DNA of 7,147 nt. Origin: Megamonas sp. UBA1792. GTDB taxonomy: Bacteria > Bacillota_C > Negativicutes > Selenomonadales > Selenomonadaceae. How positions within the stretch are numbered: position 1 is the first letter of the stretch; every line of letters begins with the position of its first letter. The notes beneath the pieces are model-generated. The model did not search any database, was not told where the DNA came from, and saw only the letters and a list, made by a program, of their open reading frames with translations. This document shows, piece after piece, positions 5,799 to 7,147 of this stretch. Made by a program: the position numbers and the translations under genes. The DNA lies in assembly GCA_002315155.1 (NCBI GenBank), contig DCFY01000034.1:1-7147 (forward strand), written 5' to 3'.

Positions 5799-7147
5799 GT
5801 GTCTAAGCAAATCAGGGTTCGGTTCGCACCAAGTCCAACCGGTCCGTTTCATATTGGTGGTGCTCGCAGCGCTTTATTTAATTGGCTGCTTGCAAAGAAG
5901 GAAACAGATGGTAAACTTATTTTAAGAATTGAAGACACGGACAGAGTACGTTCGACAAAGGAATCGGAAGAAAATATTAAGGATGCACTTAAATGGCTTG
6001 GACTTGACTGGGATGAAGGTATTGATGTTGGTGGTGAATATGGTCCATATCGTCAGACGGAACGTCTTGATATTTATAAAAAATATACAGAACAGCTGCT
6101 GGCAGAAGGAAAAGCATATTATTGCTACTGCACACCAGAAGAAATTGCTGCAGAACGTGAAGAACTTAAGAAGCAGAATAAAATGCCGATTTATCAGGGG
6201 CATTGTCGTAATCTGACACCGGAACAGAAGGCAGCCTATGAAGAAGAAGGGCGCAAGCCGGTTGTACGCTTTCGTACACCTGCAAACCAGCAGGTTTGTT
6301 TTACAGATCTTGTACGTGGACAAATGTGTTTTGAATCTAATGGTATCGGTGATTTTGTTATTGTGAAAGCTGATGGTATGCCAGTTTACAATTATGCGGT
6401 TGTTTTAGATGATGCACTTATGCACATTTCGCATGTTATTCGTGCGGAAGAACATTTATCCAATACTCCGCGGCAAGTTGTCCTTTATGAAGCATTGGGC
6501 TTATCCGTACCGACGTTTGGACACATTTCACTTATTCTTGGGAAAGATCACACGAAAATGAGTAAGCGCCACGGTGCAACCTCAGTGGAACAATACAAGA
6601 AACTTGGATATCTGCCAGAGGCTATTGTGAATTTTTTGGCACTTCTGGGCTGGGCGCCACAGGACGAAAAGGAAATATTTTCAAGAGAAGAGCTTATTGA
6701 AGCTTTTTCTATGGAGCATGTAGCTAAAAATCCTGCAGTATTTGATATTGATAAACTCAATTGGATTAATGCACACTACATAAAGCAAGAAAAGCCGGAA
6801 AAGATTACGCTGCTCGCGATCCCGCATCTTGTTGAAAAAGGCTATATCAAGGGACAGCTTACAGCTGATGAAATGAAAGGACTTGTAAATTTTGTTTCTG
6901 TTATTCAGGATCAGTTGAGTTATGCTGCACAGGTTGTTGACTTTGCGGGGCTTTATTTTAACGATGATATAGAAATAAAGGGTGAAGAAGAAAAAGAAAT
7001 TATGGCAGATGAAACAGTAGTTGCTGTTATCAATATGTTTAAAGAGGAATTAAATGCTTTGAATATAGTAAGCGCAGAAACCGTACAGCCGATATTCAAG
7101 GCAATTACAAAAGGAATAAAGGCGGCTGATGGAAAGAAACTAGGGGG
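5799..7147 (+). CDS. gltX: Glutamate-tRNA ligase (GluRS), 3' end outside window
   Basis: GltX attaches glutamate to its tRNA in the cytoplasm (class Ic synthetase). The frame starts at GTG 5799 and is open to the right edge for 449 codons plus two bases; relatives have about 470-490 residues, so only some 35 are missing. I see the HIGH-type motif in APSPTGPFHIGGAR (10-23), LRIEDTDR (42-49), a probable zinc site made of C109 and C111 (YCYC) with C136 (GHCRN), the insert FGHISLILGKDHTKMSKRHG (240-259) containing the KMSKR loop at 254-258, and WAPQ (285-288) leading to the helical anticodon-binding part. Position after ispF matches Bacillus. The 65-base gap has no terminator or T-box, so it likely shares the ispD transcript. 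Whether the enzyme also charges tRNA-Gln, as where GatCAB exists, cannot be decided here. Confidence 0.97.
   Translation, partial: MSKQIRVRFAPSPTGPFHIGGARSALFNWLLAKKETDGKLILRIEDTDRVRSTKESEENIKDALKWLGLDWDEGIDVGGEYGPYRQTERLDIYKKYTEQLLAEGKAYYCYCTPEEIAAEREELKKQNKMPIYQGHCRNLTPEQKAAYEEEGRKPVVRFRTPANQQVCFTDLVRGQMCFESNGIGDFVIVKADGMPVYNYAVVLDDALMHISHVIRAEEHLSNTPRQVVLYEALGLSVPTFGHISLILGKDHTKMSKRHGATSVEQYKKLGYLPEAIVNFLALLGWAPQDEKEIFSREELIEAFSMEHVAKNPAVFDIDKLNWINAHYIKQEKPEKITLLAIPHLVEKGYIKGQLTADEMKGLVNFVSVIQDQLSYAAQVVDFAGLYFNDDIEIKGEEEKEIMADETVVAVINMFKEELNALNIVSAETVQPIFKAITKGIKAADGKKLG

Noticed and set aside
5929..6216. 95-codon + strand frame
   Set aside because: It lies inside gltX in another frame; the gltX frame carries all the synthetase motifs, and the 95-residue product looks like no protein family.
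5922..6323. 133-codon - strand frame, rich in Phe/Ile/Cys
   Set aside because: It is antisense to gltX; the hydrophobic look comes from reading Glu/Lys-rich codons backwards. No ribosome binding site or promoter supports it.

Overview
The window is a piece of a conserved housekeeping block from a moderately AT-rich, low-to-medium GC member of the Bacillota (Firmicutes). All genes are on the + strand. The order is clpC (3' end), a 50-codon membrane micro-ORF, radA, carD, a yacL-type PIN-TRAM membrane protein gene, ispD, ispF and gltX (5' part). It closely follows the well-known Bacillus/Clostridium arrangement clpC-radA-disA-yacL-ispD-ispF-gltX, except that a carD-family gene sits where disA is usually found. 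Strong purine-rich ribosome binding sites and frequent TTG/GTG starts fit a Firmicute. A Negativicutes-like (Veillonella/Selenomonas relatives) or clostridial host is possible, but I cannot fix it from sequence alone.

Layout. Positions 1-2486 hold the end of clpC (ClpP-partner unfoldase), a micro-ORF that overlaps the clpC stop by 4 bases (ATGA), and radA (DNA-repair ATPase) 6 bases after it. No promoter or terminator is visible between these three, so they look like one transcript. Positions 2487-2637 are non-coding and carry two tandem sigma-A-type promoters for carD. Positions 3133-3213 carry another promoter, covered by a perfect 11-bp inverted repeat, in front of the PIN-TRAM gene. A strong Rho-independent terminator at 4372-4400 closes that unit. 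A new transcript then reads ispD-ispF-gltX, with gltX running off the right edge.

Functionally, the left half is protein quality control, recombination repair and RNA-polymerase modulation. The right half is steps three and five of the non-mevalonate (MEP) isoprenoid pathway plus glutamyl-tRNA synthetase.

I see no mobile element, CRISPR array, tRNA, rRNA or defence system, and nothing that amounts to a new multi-gene system. The points most worth a second look are the coupled membrane micro-ORF, the inverted repeat over the PIN-TRAM promoter, the disA-to-carD exchange, and start-site corrections for carD and the PIN-TRAM gene that follow from the promoters and ribosome binding sites.
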